From UBA8337 sp937907245 (GTDB taxonomy: Bacteria > Pseudomonadota > Alphaproteobacteria > RS24): DNA of 64,000 bases. The stretch covers positions 868,001 through 932,000 of the forward strand of contig OZ244774.1 in assembly GCA_965219485.1 (NCBI GenBank), written 5' to 3'. The position numbers and the translations under genes are program-made. Position 1 is the stretch's first letter. Each line of letters opens with the position of its first letter. Positions 24,546-33,733 of the stretch are shown in pieces. A model generated the notes under the pieces. It saw nothing but the letters and a program-made list of their open reading frames with translations, searched no databases and was not told the DNA's origin.

Positions 24546-25748
24546 ATGACTCATGAAATCTATCACGCGCCCTATGCCTGCCAACCGATCACTGGATTGG
24601 AAAACGGGGGCTCGCGAGGGCGCCTGTATCCTGAAAGCGAAAGCCGAACGCGCACGCCTTATCAGCGCGACCGCGACCGCGTTTTACACTGCGGTGCCTT
24701 TCGTCGGCTAAAGCATAAGACGCAAGTTTTTCTGGCCCATGTCGGCGACTACTACCGCACACGCCTAACGCACTCGCTTGAGGTGGCACAAATTGGCCGC
24801 TCTATTGCTCGTGAGCTGGGCTTAGATGAGGAGCTAACAGAAACCTTGGCCTTGGCGCATGACCTCGGGCATACGGCTTTTGGCCACGCTGGCGAAGATG
24901 CGCTAGATGCCGCCATGCAGCCCTTTGGTGGGTTTGACCATAATGCCCAAACCTTGCGCATCGTCACGCAGCTCGAGAAGCGCTATATCCCCTTTGATGG
25001 CCTAAACCTGACGTGGGAAGCGCTGGAGGGTTTGGTGAAACACAATGGCCCGCTTTTGGTGGGCGAGCAAAAACTGACCGATTTGCCCTTTGCCATTCAG
25101 CAGCATGCAAAACAACAAGACCTGCATTTGCACACTTGGCCGTCGGCGGAGGCGCAAATCGCGGCCTTGTCCGACGATATTGCCTATAACAACCATGATA
25201 TCGACGACGCTTTGCGCGCCAATCTTATTACTTTGGATGATTTGCGCGAGTTGCCGATGACGGGCGATATCTTGCGTGCAATCGATGCTGAGCATGGCAA
25301 AATTGATGAACAACTCATTCGTCACGAATTGGTGCGGGAGATGATTTCGTTGATGATTGGCGATTTGGTGAGCGTAGTTCGCCATCGCTTGGCCGAGCAT
25401 CACATTGAAAGCGCCGACGATGTGCGCAATCTGGGCGGTGCCTTGGCCGAGTTTTCGCCAGAGATGGATAAGAAACACAGAACCATAAAATCGTTTCTAT
25501 ATGAGCGGGTTTATCGTCATCACACCGTAAACGGCTCGATGAGCAAGGCGCGTCGGGTGATGCGTGATTTGTTTGATTTGCAATTTGCCGAGCCGGAGCT
25601 GCTGCCCGAAGACTGGCGCCTTTCTGCTATGAGTGGCGATGAAACCCATAAGGCACGAATTATCTGCGACTATCTAGCTGGCATGACCGACCGTTTTGCG
25701 ATGGAAGAGCATCGTCGTTTGTTCGATATTTCGGGTTCGATGTCCTAA
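24546..25748 (+). CDS. dgt: dGTPase-like deoxynucleotide triphosphohydrolase
   Basis: 400 aa, the shorter type-2 form usual in alphaproteobacteria. HD-domain metal ligands are visible: H76 in RTRLTHSLEVAQIGR, H105 and D106 in LALAHDLGHTAFGH, and a distal Asp in ALSDDIAYNNHDIDD. N-terminal RDRDRVLHCGAFRRLKHKTQ is the conserved family start. It hydrolyses dNTPs to nucleosides and triphosphate and so trims the dNTP pool. It is 27 nt upstream of argS, a conserved pair. Confidence 0.93.
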   Translation: MTHEIYHAPYACQPITGLENGGSRGRLYPESESRTRTPYQRDRDRVLHCGAFRRLKHKTQVFLAHVGDYYRTRLTHSLEVAQIGRSIARELGLDEELTETLALAHDLGHTAFGHAGEDALDAAMQPFGGFDHNAQTLRIVTQLEKRYIPFDGLNLTWEALEGLVKHNGPLLVGEQKLTDLPFAIQQHAKQQDLHLHTWPSAEAQIAALSDDIAYNNHDIDDALRANLITLDDLRELPMTGDILRAIDAEHGKIDEQLIRHELVREMISLMIGDLVSVVRHRLAEHHIESADDVRNLGGALAEFSPEMDKKHRTIKSFLYERVYRHHTVNGSMSKARRVMRDLFDLQFAEPELLPEDWRLSAMSGDETHKARIICDYLAGMTDRFAMEEHRRLFDISGSMS

Positions 25749-25775
25749 AGCCCTATTTTTATTTGAGTGAAGTGA

Positions 25776-27527
25776 ATGAATTTATTTTCCGAGATTGAAA
25801 CCCAAGTGCGCGACAGCCTAAAAGCGCTGCAAGCGAGCGGCGCCTTGCCCAATGATTTGAACCTAGATCGGGTAGGCGTTGAGCCGCCACGTGACGCGAG
25901 CCATGGCGACATGGCCACCAATGCGGCCATGGTATTAGCCAAGCCAGCCGGATTAAACCCACGCGATGTGGCGGGGCTTTTGGTTGCGGAATTGGTTAAG
26001 TCAGAGGTTATTGAAAGTGCCGATATTGCGGGGCCGGGTTTCGTGAACTTACGCCTATCACCGCAGCTTTGGCTTGGGCTCGTGCCGAAGATTTTGCAGC
26101 AGGGCATTCGGTTTGGAGACCAAACGGGGGCTGGCAAGCTGAATATTGAATATGTGTCGGCCAATCCCACGGGGCCTATGCACGTGGGCCACGCGCGGGG
26201 AGCGGTGTTTGGCGATGCTTTGGCCAGATTGCTAGAGAAAACCGGCCATGATGTGTTGCGTGAATATTATATCAATGATGCTGGCTCGCAGGTAGATGTG
26301 CTGGCGCGCTCCGCTTTGTTGCGGATGCGCGAAGCGATGGGCGAAGACATTGGCACCATCCCAGAGGGGTTATACCCCGGAGATTATCTCATTCCCGTGG
26401 GGCAGGCTCTGGCAGAAAACCACCCGGATTTGGCAAGCCAAGACGAGGCCAAGCAAGTGCAAGTAGCAAAGTCTGTGGCTTTGCCCATGATGATGGAACG
26501 CATCCGAGAGGACTTGGCTGCTTTGGGTGTGGCGCATAAATATTTCCTGTCGGAGCAAAGCCTGCATGACGATGGCTCCGTTGATAAATCACTTGAGTTT
26601 TTGGAATCTAAGGGTTTGATTTACAAGGGCGTATTGCAGCCACCAAAGGGAAAGTCGCCGCCGCCAGACTGGGAGCCGCAGGAACAAACCCTGTTCCGTT
26701 CGTCTGACTTTGGTGACGATAGCGACCGCGCTTTAAAGAAATCAGACGGCAGTTGGACCTATTTTGCGCCCGATATCGCTTGCCACTTTAATAAAATTTC
26801 GCGCGGCTATACCCAGATGATTGATGTTTGGGGGGCTGACCATATTGGCTACATCAAGCGCATGCAGTCTGCCGTCACGGCCATCAGCGAAGGCGAGGCG
26901 GCTTTAGAAGTAAAAGTGTGCAATCTCGTTAAACTGATGCGCGGCGGTGAGCCGGTAAAAATGTCGAAACGCTCGGGCAGTTTCATTACGTTGCGCGAGG
27001 TGGTGGACGAAGTGGGCAAAGACGCGGTGCGTTTTATGATGCTGACCCGCAAGAATGATGCGCCTTTGGATTTCGATTTTGACGTGGTGAAAGACAAAAG
27101 CCGCGATAATCCGGTGTTCTATGTGCAATATGCCCATGCGCGTATTTGCTCAGTGCTGCGTAATTCGTTGCAGGCTGGATTCAGCGAAGCGGAGGTGAGC
27201 GATGCAAGCCTTGCGAGCCAAAGTTTGGATAGCCTGACGGATCCGGCGGAATTGGCATTGATTCGGAATCTGGCCAATTATCCTCGTATGTTGGCATCGG
27301 CGGCGGAAGCTCGCGAGCCGCATCGGGTGGCGTTTTATCTGATGGACTTGGCGGCTGAATTTCACTCGCTGTGGAATTTAGGCAAGGAACGCCTTGAGTT
27401 ACGCTTCCTTCAGGACGAAGATAAGCCGGGCAGCCTAGCTCGTTTGGCGCTTATCCGTGCGACCGCGACGGTTCTGGCATCGGGTTTAGATGTTATCGGC
27501 GTGACACCTGAAGAGGAAATGCGCTAA
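25776..27527 (+). CDS. argS: Arginyl-tRNA synthetase
   Basis: 583 aa class I synthetase. The N-terminal Add-1 domain (residues 1-110) contacts the tRNA elbow. The HIGH box reads HVGH at residues 136-139 in SANPTGPMHVGHARGAV. MSKRSGSFITL near residue 395 is the KMSKS-equivalent loop. The C-terminal DALR anticodon domain contains FYVQYAHARICSVLR and ends HSLWNLGKERLELRFL. It charges tRNA-Arg in the cytosol. Full length, no oddities. Confidence 0.96.
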   Translation: MNLFSEIETQVRDSLKALQASGALPNDLNLDRVGVEPPRDASHGDMATNAAMVLAKPAGLNPRDVAGLLVAELVKSEVIESADIAGPGFVNLRLSPQLWLGLVPKILQQGIRFGDQTGAGKLNIEYVSANPTGPMHVGHARGAVFGDALARLLEKTGHDVLREYYINDAGSQVDVLARSALLRMREAMGEDIGTIPEGLYPGDYLIPVGQALAENHPDLASQDEAKQVQVAKSVALPMMMERIREDLAALGVAHKYFLSEQSLHDDGSVDKSLEFLESKGLIYKGVLQPPKGKSPPPDWEPQEQTLFRSSDFGDDSDRALKKSDGSWTYFAPDIACHFNKISRGYTQMIDVWGADHIGYIKRMQSAVTAISEGEAALEVKVCNLVKLMRGGEPVKMSKRSGSFITLREVVDEVGKDAVRFMMLTRKNDAPLDFDFDVVKDKSRDNPVFYVQYAHARICSVLRNSLQAGFSEAEVSDASLASQSLDSLTDPAELALIRNLANYPRMLASAAEAREPHRVAFYLMDLAAEFHSLWNLGKERLELRFLQDEDKPGSLARLALIRATATVLASGLDVIGVTPEEEMR

Positions 27528-27567
27528 TCTATTTCAAGAAGGGCATAAAGCCCCGTACGGAGAGCAC

Positions 27568-28485
27568 ATGTCGCAAAACGACCCAGGTGGATTTGAACGT
27601 AACTTCCTTGATAGTGATGTCGATTTGGAAATCGGCCACCCATCTCCCGGTGCCGAGATTTACTCGCGCAGCTCGTCTTTCCGTTTTCCATCTGCACGCA
27701 GCATTGGCTTCGTTTTGGTGTTCACGGGGCTGGCGGTCGTCAGCACTTATTATTACGCTTTCCAAGAAGGCCTAGCCGAAGGCCAGCGCAGTTTGCCGCC
27801 CGTGGTTTTGGCGCAAAACACGCCGATTAAAGTGCCGCCCGAGCAAGTGCCAGGCGGCGTCGCTCCAAAGTCGGACGAGTTAAACATTTATGGTGTGATG
27901 CGCGGGGAGCCGAAGGCGACACAAGTGCCTGCCCGTCAATCGCCTGCTGATAATGCCCCGGGAACCATCGAGAGCTTGATTGCGCAAAGCGATCCTTTTG
28001 GAGACGCTTTATCTAATGAGGGGCTATCTGGAGATGAGACGTCGACCAATGGCCGAGCTAATAAGGCTTTGCCAGCCGGTAATTCAATTAAAGTTTTGCA
28101 AGAGAACGCAGGCGTGAAAGTTACGCCTCCGCGCCCTGAGCTGAACCGCGCACCGCGCGCCTCTCAACAGATTGCTGAGCCAGCCATAAGGCCCGCGCCC
28201 AATCGCGCGGCAGCGCCTGCCGTGGCCGCCCGCCAAGATTTCATGGTGCAGTTAGCCGCGGCTCGTTCGCGCGCGCTGGCCCGCGGTTTGTATTCCCGAT
28301 TGCAGAAAAGCAATAATGACATGCTGGGTCGTCGTGACCCGCTGATTTTGCGAGTTGATTTGGGGGATAAAGGTATCTTTTATCGAGTGAACGTGCCGGG
28401 CTTTCAAAATCAAAATAGCGCCAAGCAGTTTTGCGCCAATTTGAAAAAGCGGGGGCAAGACTGCCTTGTCAGAAAACAGCCCTAA
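27568..28485 (+). CDS. SPOR-domain membrane protein
   Basis: 305 aa. A cytoplasmic N-terminal stretch of about 43 residues is followed by one membrane helix (about residues 44-64). A long proline/alanine-rich periplasmic linker leads to a C-terminal SPOR domain (about residues 225-303: FMVQLAAARSRALARGLYSR to QFCANLKKRGQDCLVRK). SPOR domains bind peptidoglycan stripped of stem peptides at the division site, so this is probably a septal protein of the FtsN type. It overlaps nagZ by 20 nt, linking it to peptidoglycan turnover. Confidence 0.87.
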   Translation: MSQNDPGGFERNFLDSDVDLEIGHPSPGAEIYSRSSSFRFPSARSIGFVLVFTGLAVVSTYYYAFQEGLAEGQRSLPPVVLAQNTPIKVPPEQVPGGVAPKSDELNIYGVMRGEPKATQVPARQSPADNAPGTIESLIAQSDPFGDALSNEGLSGDETSTNGRANKALPAGNSIKVLQENAGVKVTPPRPELNRAPRASQQIAEPAIRPAPNRAAAPAVAARQDFMVQLAAARSRALARGLYSRLQKSNNDMLGRRDPLILRVDLGDKGIFYRVNVPGFQNQNSAKQFCANLKKRGQDCLVRKQP

Positions 28486-29599
28486 TCCGGCCATCTCTCA
28501 GCCAGACGTTCAGCCAGACGTTCAGCCAGAGGTTCAGCCAGACGTGTCTCCGGTGATTTATGGCCTTCAAGGCCTCGCGTTCACGCCAGAAGAAGGGGCT
28601 TTTTTCCATGCGTCTCGGCCTTGGGGTGTCATCCTTTTTGCACGAAACATTGAAACTCGCGCGCAAGTTCGCGCCCTGACTGATAATTTGCGCGAGATGT
28701 CTGGCAATCCGCATTTGCCGATTTTTATCGACCAAGAGGGCGGCCGTGTAGCGCGGCTCAAACCACCGCTCGTGCCAGCCTATCCGCCGATGGGGGCCTA
28801 TGGCGAAATTTACCAAACCGATAAAGCCCGCGCCGTGGAGGCCGCCCGTTTGGGAGCGGCTCTTTTGGCGCAAGATTTGCACGAGCTGGGAATTCCCATC
28901 ACCTGCGCGCCTTGCCTAGACCTGGCGCTGCCAGAGATGTGCGATGTCATTGGGGACAGGGCCTTTGGAGACGATGTCGAGCGCGTGGTGGTTTTAGGGC
29001 AGGCGGTACTAGAAGGCTTGCAGATGGGCGGCGTGCTGCCGGTAATAAAACATATTCCGGGCCATGGCCGTTCGCGCGTCGATAGCCACCTCGATTTGCC
29101 GAAGATAGATACTGATATCGCGACCCTCAAAACGACTGACTTTGAAGTGTTTCGCCAAACCTGTGCGGCTGAAATGTCGCCGTTAATGGCCATGACGGGG
29201 CATTTGCGCTTCAATGCGATTGATGCCAGCGAGACCAGCACGTTTTCCAAGCCGCTGATTGAGGAGGTTATCCGTAAATTTATTGGCTTTGATGGCTTGC
29301 TGATGAGCGATGATATTTCGATGGGGGCTTTATCGGGCGATATGGACGAACGGGTTCATAAAACGCTGAAAGCTGGCTGCGATGTGGTGCTGCATTGCAA
29401 TGGCGAGGCGCAGGAAATGACCCAAATACAAGACGCGCTCGAGGCGGCTCCCAATCGATTGCCGCCCCAAGCGCAAGCCAGATTGAGCGCCGTGGAGCAA
29501 GCCATTGGCGAGCTATCGTGCGATGTGCCTTTGGGCGCGCGTAAAGTCTGGGGAGAACTGGTGGCGGATATTTTCCCCGAGGCGCAGAACGCGCTATAA
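28466..29599 (+). CDS. nagZ: Beta-N-acetylhexosaminidase (peptidoglycan recycling)
   Basis: 377 aa with TTG 28466, or 351 aa if GTG 28544 is the real start. The conserved protein begins just after the latter (VIYGLQGLAFTPEEGAFF), and neither has a strong ribosome binding site. Family GH3 marks are FIDQEGGRVARL, KHIPGHGRSRVDSHLDLP (K195-H196 and H200, the mobile catalytic loop) and the nucleophile region LLMSDDISMG (D282/D283). It removes GlcNAc from muropeptide fragments in the cytosol. The first 26 residues of the longer form are a QPDV repeat with no known role. Confidence 0.9.
   Translation: MSENSPNPAISQPDVQPDVQPEVQPDVSPVIYGLQGLAFTPEEGAFFHASRPWGVILFARNIETRAQVRALTDNLREMSGNPHLPIFIDQEGGRVARLKPPLVPAYPPMGAYGEIYQTDKARAVEAARLGAALLAQDLHELGIPITCAPCLDLALPEMCDVIGDRAFGDDVERVVVLGQAVLEGLQMGGVLPVIKHIPGHGRSRVDSHLDLPKIDTDIATLKTTDFEVFRQTCAAEMSPLMAMTGHLRFNAIDASETSTFSKPLIEEVIRKFIGFDGLLMSDDISMGALSGDMDERVHKTLKAGCDVVLHCNGEAQEMTQIQDALEAAPNRLPPQAQARLSAVEQAIGELSCDVPLGARKVWGELVADIFPEAQNAL
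28499..28546. repeat. 4 x 12-bp tandem repeat at the nagZ 5' end
   Basis: Four tandem units of CAGCCAGACGTT (28499, 28511, 28523, 28535); unit 3 has AGG for ACG and unit 4 ends in G. In frame they encode QPDVQPDVQPEVQPDV. The array is either a variable N-terminal tail of NagZ or leader sequence before GTG 28544. Confidence 0.9.
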
Positions 29600-29607
29600 G
29601 TCTTTGT

Positions 29608-30504
29608 ATGAAAGACACCCAAACTGATTCTGCCGACCCTGAGGCACCTTCCGAAAAAGCTGGTGAGTTCAGCGAAGGCTTGGCTTATGACCCCGCTGCG
29701 ATGCAGGCTTTGGGGCGCGAAGACGCATCCCCAGACAGCGAAGGCGAGCTAGATGTTGCCGTGGAGGGATATGAAGGCCCGCTGCATATTTTGCTATCGC
29801 TGGCGCGTACGCAAAAAGTTGACCTCAAACAAATTTCAATTTTGCAATTGGCCGAGCAATATCTCGACTTTATTCGACAAGCGCAAGATTTGCGTATTGA
29901 GCTAGCCGCTGACTATTTGGTGATGGCGTCTTGGTTGGCTTATTTAAAGTCGCGGCTCTTGCTGCCGCCGCCGCATGATGATGGCGAGATGGACCCAGAA
30001 GCCATGGCGGCGCATTTGGTGTTTCGTCTTCAATGTCTGGAATCTATGCGCGATGCAGCGGCCCAATTAATGGGGCGTGATTTGCTGGGCCGCGATTTCT
30101 TTATCCATGGTCAACCCGAGGGTATTCGCATCAAGCGCGAAAGCACTTATGACGCCAGCCTATTTGAAGTGCTGGCGGCCTATTCGACGCAACGGCTGCG
30201 CAATCATTATGAAACCTGGTCTCCGCCGAAGATGGATGTTCTGTCTATCGAGCGCGCGCGCATGCGTTTGGAGCGCTTGCTGGGTAAATTAGATGACTGG
30301 CAAAAGATGGATGCTTTGGTGGCAGGGGATATTCGCGATCCGCAAAAGCGGCGCACAACCTTGGCCAGCTCGTTTAGTGCGGTGCTGGAATATGCCCGAG
30401 ATGGCAAAGTAGAAGTTCAGCAAGGTAGTAATTTTGAAGCCCTTTTGGTTCGCCGCGCGCGCCCGAAAGTGGCACCGACCTCTAAGGATAAAGGTGAGAC
30501 GTGA
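29608..30504 (+). CDS. scpA: Segregation and condensation protein A
   Basis: 298 aa kleisin. After an acidic tail of about 45 residues comes the SMC-binding domain, VEGYEGPLHILLSLARTQKV and LAADYLVMASWLAYLKSRLLL. The C-terminal winged-helix region (RARMRLERLLGKLDDWQKMD, then TTLASSFSAVLEYARDGKVE) is normal. ScpA bridges the SMC heads and recruits ScpB for chromosome compaction. It follows nagZ by 8 nt and abuts scpB with a TGATG junction. Confidence 0.93.
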   Translation: MKDTQTDSADPEAPSEKAGEFSEGLAYDPAAMQALGREDASPDSEGELDVAVEGYEGPLHILLSLARTQKVDLKQISILQLAEQYLDFIRQAQDLRIELAADYLVMASWLAYLKSRLLLPPPHDDGEMDPEAMAAHLVFRLQCLESMRDAAAQLMGRDLLGRDFFIHGQPEGIRIKRESTYDASLFEVLAAYSTQRLRNHYETWSPPKMDVLSIERARMRLERLLGKLDDWQKMDALVAGDIRDPQKRRTTLASSFSAVLEYARDGKVEVQQGSNFEALLVRRARPKVAPTSKDKGET

Positions 30505-31277
30505 TGTCGAAGGAAACGCCCACACAAGAGCCCGAAGCAACTGCGGATGCGCCAGACGAAGCCGCAGCTTTATTGCCCGTAGATGCGACGCAAATTCGGA
30601 TGGTTGAAGCCGTTTTATTTGCCGCCGAGGAACCCCTAGACATCGCCAATATTAAAGACAAATTGCCCGAAGGTGCCGATGTGCCAGCCCTATTGGCGAC
30701 GATTGGCGAGACCTATGAAAAGGCTGGTTTCAATTTACAAAAAGTAGGCAATAAGTATGCTTTCCGCTCGGCGCCAGACCTTGCGCACGTGCTGCAAAAA
30801 CATGTTGTGCAGCAACGCAGGCTCTCGCGGGCGGCGCTCGAAACTCTGGCTATTGTGGCTTATCACCAGCCAGTAACGCGGGCTGAAATTGAGGACATTC
30901 GGGGGGTCTCCGTATCTAAGGGCACGCTGGATGTTTTGCTAGAGAGTGCTTGGGTGAAAATTCGTGGTCGCCGCCGCGTGCCCGGTCGTCCGGTGACCTA
31001 TGGCACGACAGATGGTTTTTTGCTTCATTTTGGATTGGAAAACCTGAAAGATTTGCCAGGTCTGGATGAATTGAAAGCGGCTGGCCTGCTAGATGACCGC
31101 CTGCCACCTGGCTTTGCCGTGCCAGCCCCCGACCCCGATAGCGACCCGAATGAGGATGCTTTGGCAGATGGCGACGATGGTTCCGATGAATTAGAGCCTC
31201 TCGAAATGGATTTGACCGACGGCGCGCCAGAGGCTGGTGACGGCGCTGAAGGATCAGATGGCGGATTAAACGCATGA
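30504..31277 (+). CDS. scpB: Segregation and condensation protein B
   Basis: 257 aa from ATG 30504, with GGTGAG upstream; GTG 30501 directly before it is equally in frame. Two winged-helix domains: MVEAVLFAAEEPLDIANIKD and ETLAIVAYHQPVTRAEIEDI plus VSVSKGTLDVLLESAWVKI. LKAAGLLDDRLPPGFAVP ends the fold; a 60-residue acidic tail follows. ScpB dimers bind ScpA in the SMC complex. It overlaps the next gene in an ATGA junction, so five genes from the SPOR gene to the ABC ATPase look like one operon. Confidence 0.93.
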   Translation: MSKETPTQEPEATADAPDEAAALLPVDATQIRMVEAVLFAAEEPLDIANIKDKLPEGADVPALLATIGETYEKAGFNLQKVGNKYAFRSAPDLAHVLQKHVVQQRRLSRAALETLAIVAYHQPVTRAEIEDIRGVSVSKGTLDVLLESAWVKIRGRRRVPGRPVTYGTTDGFLLHFGLENLKDLPGLDELKAAGLLDDRLPPGFAVPAPDPDSDPNEDALADGDDGSDELEPLEMDLTDGAPEAGDGAEGSDGGLNA

Positions 31278-32254
31278 CATCTGCTTTGAGTTTTCGCAAT
31301 GTCTCTTGCCGTTTTGACGGGGCGGATGTTGTGGATGACGTGAGCTTTGATATTGAAGCTGGCGAAGTGGTTTGTCTTTTGGGGCCTTCGGGGTGCGGCA
31401 AGACAACCAGCTTGCGATTGGCCGCAGGCATGGACGTGCCAAGCGAGGGTGAAATATTCCTAAATGGAAAGCTTGTCTCGACCCCCAAAGATGTGGCGCC
31501 ACCCGAAGCGCGCGGCATCGGTTTTTTGTTTCAAGACTTCGCCTTGTTTCCTCATCTCTCGGTTTATGAAAATGTCACCTTTGGGCTCGGGCATTTATCG
31601 AGTGATGAACAAAAAACCAGAGCTCTAGACCTGCTTAACGCGGTTGGCTTGTCGGGTTTTGCCAATAAATACCCGAACACTTTGTCGGGCGGGGAACAGC
31701 AGCGCGCGGCACTTGCACGCGCCATGGCCTCGAAGCCGAAACTGGTTTTGATGGATGAGCCGTTTTCCAACCTCGACCCACAATTGCGAGATCAGATGCG
31801 CGATTTGACTTTGCGCCTGTTGCGAGAAAACGGCGCCGCGGGGCTTATTGTGACCCATGATGCGGCGGATGCCTTGCGGATGGCCGATCGAATTGCGGTG
31901 CAAAACAAGGGCCGTATTTTGCAAATCGATACGCCTGAAGCGATTTATCAAAACCCATTTGATTTGCATGTTGCCGCTATGTTTGGCCCCTTAAACATTA
32001 TGGCCGACGCCCAGAGTGGCGGGCAGATAGGCGTGCGGCCAAGCGATATGGCTTTAAGCGGTAAGGCGAAGGATTTTTCGGTTGAAGGGGAGGTGCATAA
32101 TGTGCGCGCCATCGGCCCCGATTGGCTGTGTGATATTACGCTTGCGGATGGCTTGGCTTGGCAGGCTTTAATACGTGGCGGTGCGCGACCTCAAAATGGG
32201 GCAAACAAATTCTTTGTGCCTCGGGCACGCCTCATGCTATTCAAAACACAATAG
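31274..32254 (+). CDS. ABC transporter ATP-binding protein (CysA/FbpC/PotA type), orphan
   Basis: 326 aa. Walker A is LLGPSGCGKTTSLRLAAG, the Q-loop FLFQDFALFPHLSVYENVTF, the signature LSGGEQQRAALARAMA, Walker B LVLMDEPFSNLD and the switch VTHDAADALRMAD. A C-terminal TOBE-like part (QIGVRPSDMALSGK to FFVPRARLMLF) is typical of iron, sulfate, molybdate, polyamine and sugar importers. No permease or binding-protein gene is nearby, so its partner is encoded elsewhere or it serves several systems. The coupling to scpB and the 15-nt gap to tatA are unusual company. Confidence 0.87.
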   Translation: MTSALSFRNVSCRFDGADVVDDVSFDIEAGEVVCLLGPSGCGKTTSLRLAAGMDVPSEGEIFLNGKLVSTPKDVAPPEARGIGFLFQDFALFPHLSVYENVTFGLGHLSSDEQKTRALDLLNAVGLSGFANKYPNTLSGGEQQRAALARAMASKPKLVLMDEPFSNLDPQLRDQMRDLTLRLLRENGAAGLIVTHDAADALRMADRIAVQNKGRILQIDTPEAIYQNPFDLHVAAMFGPLNIMADAQSGGQIGVRPSDMALSGKAKDFSVEGEVHNVRAIGPDWLCDITLADGLAWQALIRGGARPQNGANKFFVPRARLMLFKTQ

Positions 32255-32269
32255 AAAAGGGGTTTTCTT

Positions 32270-32497
32270 ATGGGCATTAGCTGGGTTCAGATTGTTGTTG
32301 TTGCCGTTTTATTGATTTTACTGTTCGGTCGTGGACGCATTTCGTCTTTGATGGGGGATGTCGCGCGCGGCATTACAAGCTTTCGTCAAGGCTTGCGCGA
32401 AGGCACCAAAGCCGAGGGCACCGAATCCGAGGGCGAGGATGACAAGGGTAAAACCATCGAAGGCGAAGCGGTTAAACCTAAATCTAAAAAGAAATAG
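32270..32497 (+). CDS. tatA: Twin-arginine translocase subunit TatA
   Basis: 75 aa. One N-terminal membrane helix (VQIVVVAVLLILLFGRGRIS, with the FGRGR hinge typical of TatA) is followed by an amphipathic helix (DVARGITSFRQGLREG) and a charged tail. TatA subunits assemble into the pore that passes folded proteins across the inner membrane. AAGGGG precedes the ATG. tatB and tatC follow, so the whole translocase is in one operon. Confidence 0.93.
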   Translation: MGISWVQIVVVAVLLILLFGRGRISSLMGDVARGITSFRQGLREGTKAEGTESEGEDDKGKTIEGEAVKPKSKKK

Positions 32498-32508
32498 CGG
32501 AGCCTGTC

Positions 32509-32838
32509 GTGTTTGACATTGGCTGGACCGAAATGCTGGTTCTCGGCATTGTAACGCTGCTGGTTGTAGGCCCGCGCGAACTTCCAACTATGCTGCGCAC
32601 CATGGGCCAATATGCAGCCAAGGCCAGAGATATTGCCGCCGAGTTTCGCGGCCAAGTCAGCGAGATGTCGCAAGAGTTAGATGCACGCGCCGAGGTGGAG
32701 CGGCTTTCCAAGCATGAATTTATAGAAGATGTAGGCACGCCAGATTTATTTGCTGCCAAAGAAACGCCGCCAAAAGCATCTTCGAAAAAACCTGCCAAAA
32801 AGAAAACCCAAAAGTCCCAGCCCAAAGATGAGGGCTAA
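32509..32838 (+). CDS. tatB: Twin-arginine translocase subunit TatB
   Basis: 109 aa. FDIGWTEMLVLGIVTLLVVG is the TatB membrane helix with the conserved Glu at position 8, followed by PRELPTMLRTMGQYAAKARD and a lysine-rich C-terminus. The PREL hinge separates it from TatA. TatB and TatC bind the twin-arginine signal peptide. It ends one nucleotide before the tatC start. Confidence 0.93.
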   Translation: MFDIGWTEMLVLGIVTLLVVGPRELPTMLRTMGQYAAKARDIAAEFRGQVSEMSQELDARAEVERLSKHEFIEDVGTPDLFAAKETPPKASSKKPAKKKTQKSQPKDEG

Positions 32839-32839
32839 G

Positions 32840-33637
32840 ATGGCCAAACAAAAATCTAAAGCCCAACCAAATGACGCGCTCGAAGATGGCGAGATGACTT
32901 TGTTCTCTCACTTGGTTGAGTTGCGCAATCGGCTGCTTTGGGCCTTGGCCGCATTTGCGCTGGCGTTTGGGGTTTGCCTGTTTTTTGCCAGTGAGGTTTT
33001 TACTTTTTTACTTTGGCCATTCGAGCAGGCCGTCGGACCGCAGGGCGGGTTGGAATTAATTTACACGGCGCCGCATGAGTTTTTTTTCACGCAAATTAAA
33101 CTGTCGATGTTTGCCGGTCTGTTTTTGGCTTTTCCGTTGATTGCTTTCCAAGTTTATCGCTTTATCGCTCCGGGGCTATATCAAAACGAACGCGGTGCGT
33201 TTTTGCCTTATCTCATCGCCTCTCCCATTTTGTTCGCGCTCGGCGCGTCTTTGGTTTTCTTTTTGGTGATGCCGATGGCGTTTGAGTTTTTTCTATCGAT
33301 GCAAGTGATGGGCGAGGCGCAATCTTTACAGGTGCGCATGGTCAATCGGGTCAGTGAATATCTGTCTTTTACTATGGTGCTAATGCTGGCGTTTGGCCTG
33401 TGTTTTCAATTGCCGGTTATTCTTACGCTGCTGGGGCGCATTGGGTTGGTAACGGCTCAAGGCCTCAGAGATAAGCGCCGCTATGCCATCGTTCTCGTAT
33501 TTGCCGTGGCCGCCATTCTCACGCCGCCAGATTTGATTAGCCAAATCGGATTGGGCGTGCCGACGCTGTTGCTGTATGAGATTTCCATTATTTGCGTGGC
33601 AGCGATGCAAAGCAAAAACCCAAACGAGAGTTCGTAA
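32840..33637 (+). CDS. tatC: Twin-arginine translocase subunit TatC
   Basis: 265 aa from ATG 32840, one base after the tatB stop, with GAGGG upstream; longer in-frame starts lie inside tatB. Six membrane helices. The TatC N-terminus reads MTLFSHLVELRNRLLWALAA with the conserved LxELRxR, then TAPHEFFFTQIKLSMFAGLF and the C-terminal AVAAILTPPDLISQIGLGVP. It is the receptor for twin-arginine signal peptides. It is last in the tat operon; serS has its own promoter. Confidence 0.96.
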   Translation: MAKQKSKAQPNDALEDGEMTLFSHLVELRNRLLWALAAFALAFGVCLFFASEVFTFLLWPFEQAVGPQGGLELIYTAPHEFFFTQIKLSMFAGLFLAFPLIAFQVYRFIAPGLYQNERGAFLPYLIASPILFALGASLVFFLVMPMAFEFFLSMQVMGEAQSLQVRMVNRVSEYLSFTMVLMLAFGLCFQLPVILTLLGRIGLVTAQGLRDKRRYAIVLVFAVAAILTPPDLISQIGLGVPTLLLYEISIICVAAMQSKNPNESS

Positions 33638-33668
33638 ACTTTCGAAAAGCCTGCCACGAGGCTGGCAA

Positions 33669-33697
33669 TTGCTAGCGACCCCTTTTATACCTTTATA
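33669..33697 (+). promoter_or_regulatory. Putative serS promoter
   Basis: TTGCTA (33669-33674), 17-nt spacer, TTTATA (33692-33697), 37 nt upstream of the serS ATG. A short stem, GCCTGCCACGAGGC, just before it may end the tat transcript. Confidence 0.45.
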
Positions 33698-33733
33698 AAG
33701 AACTACCCCGAACCCCATTTGTACGAGCTGGTT

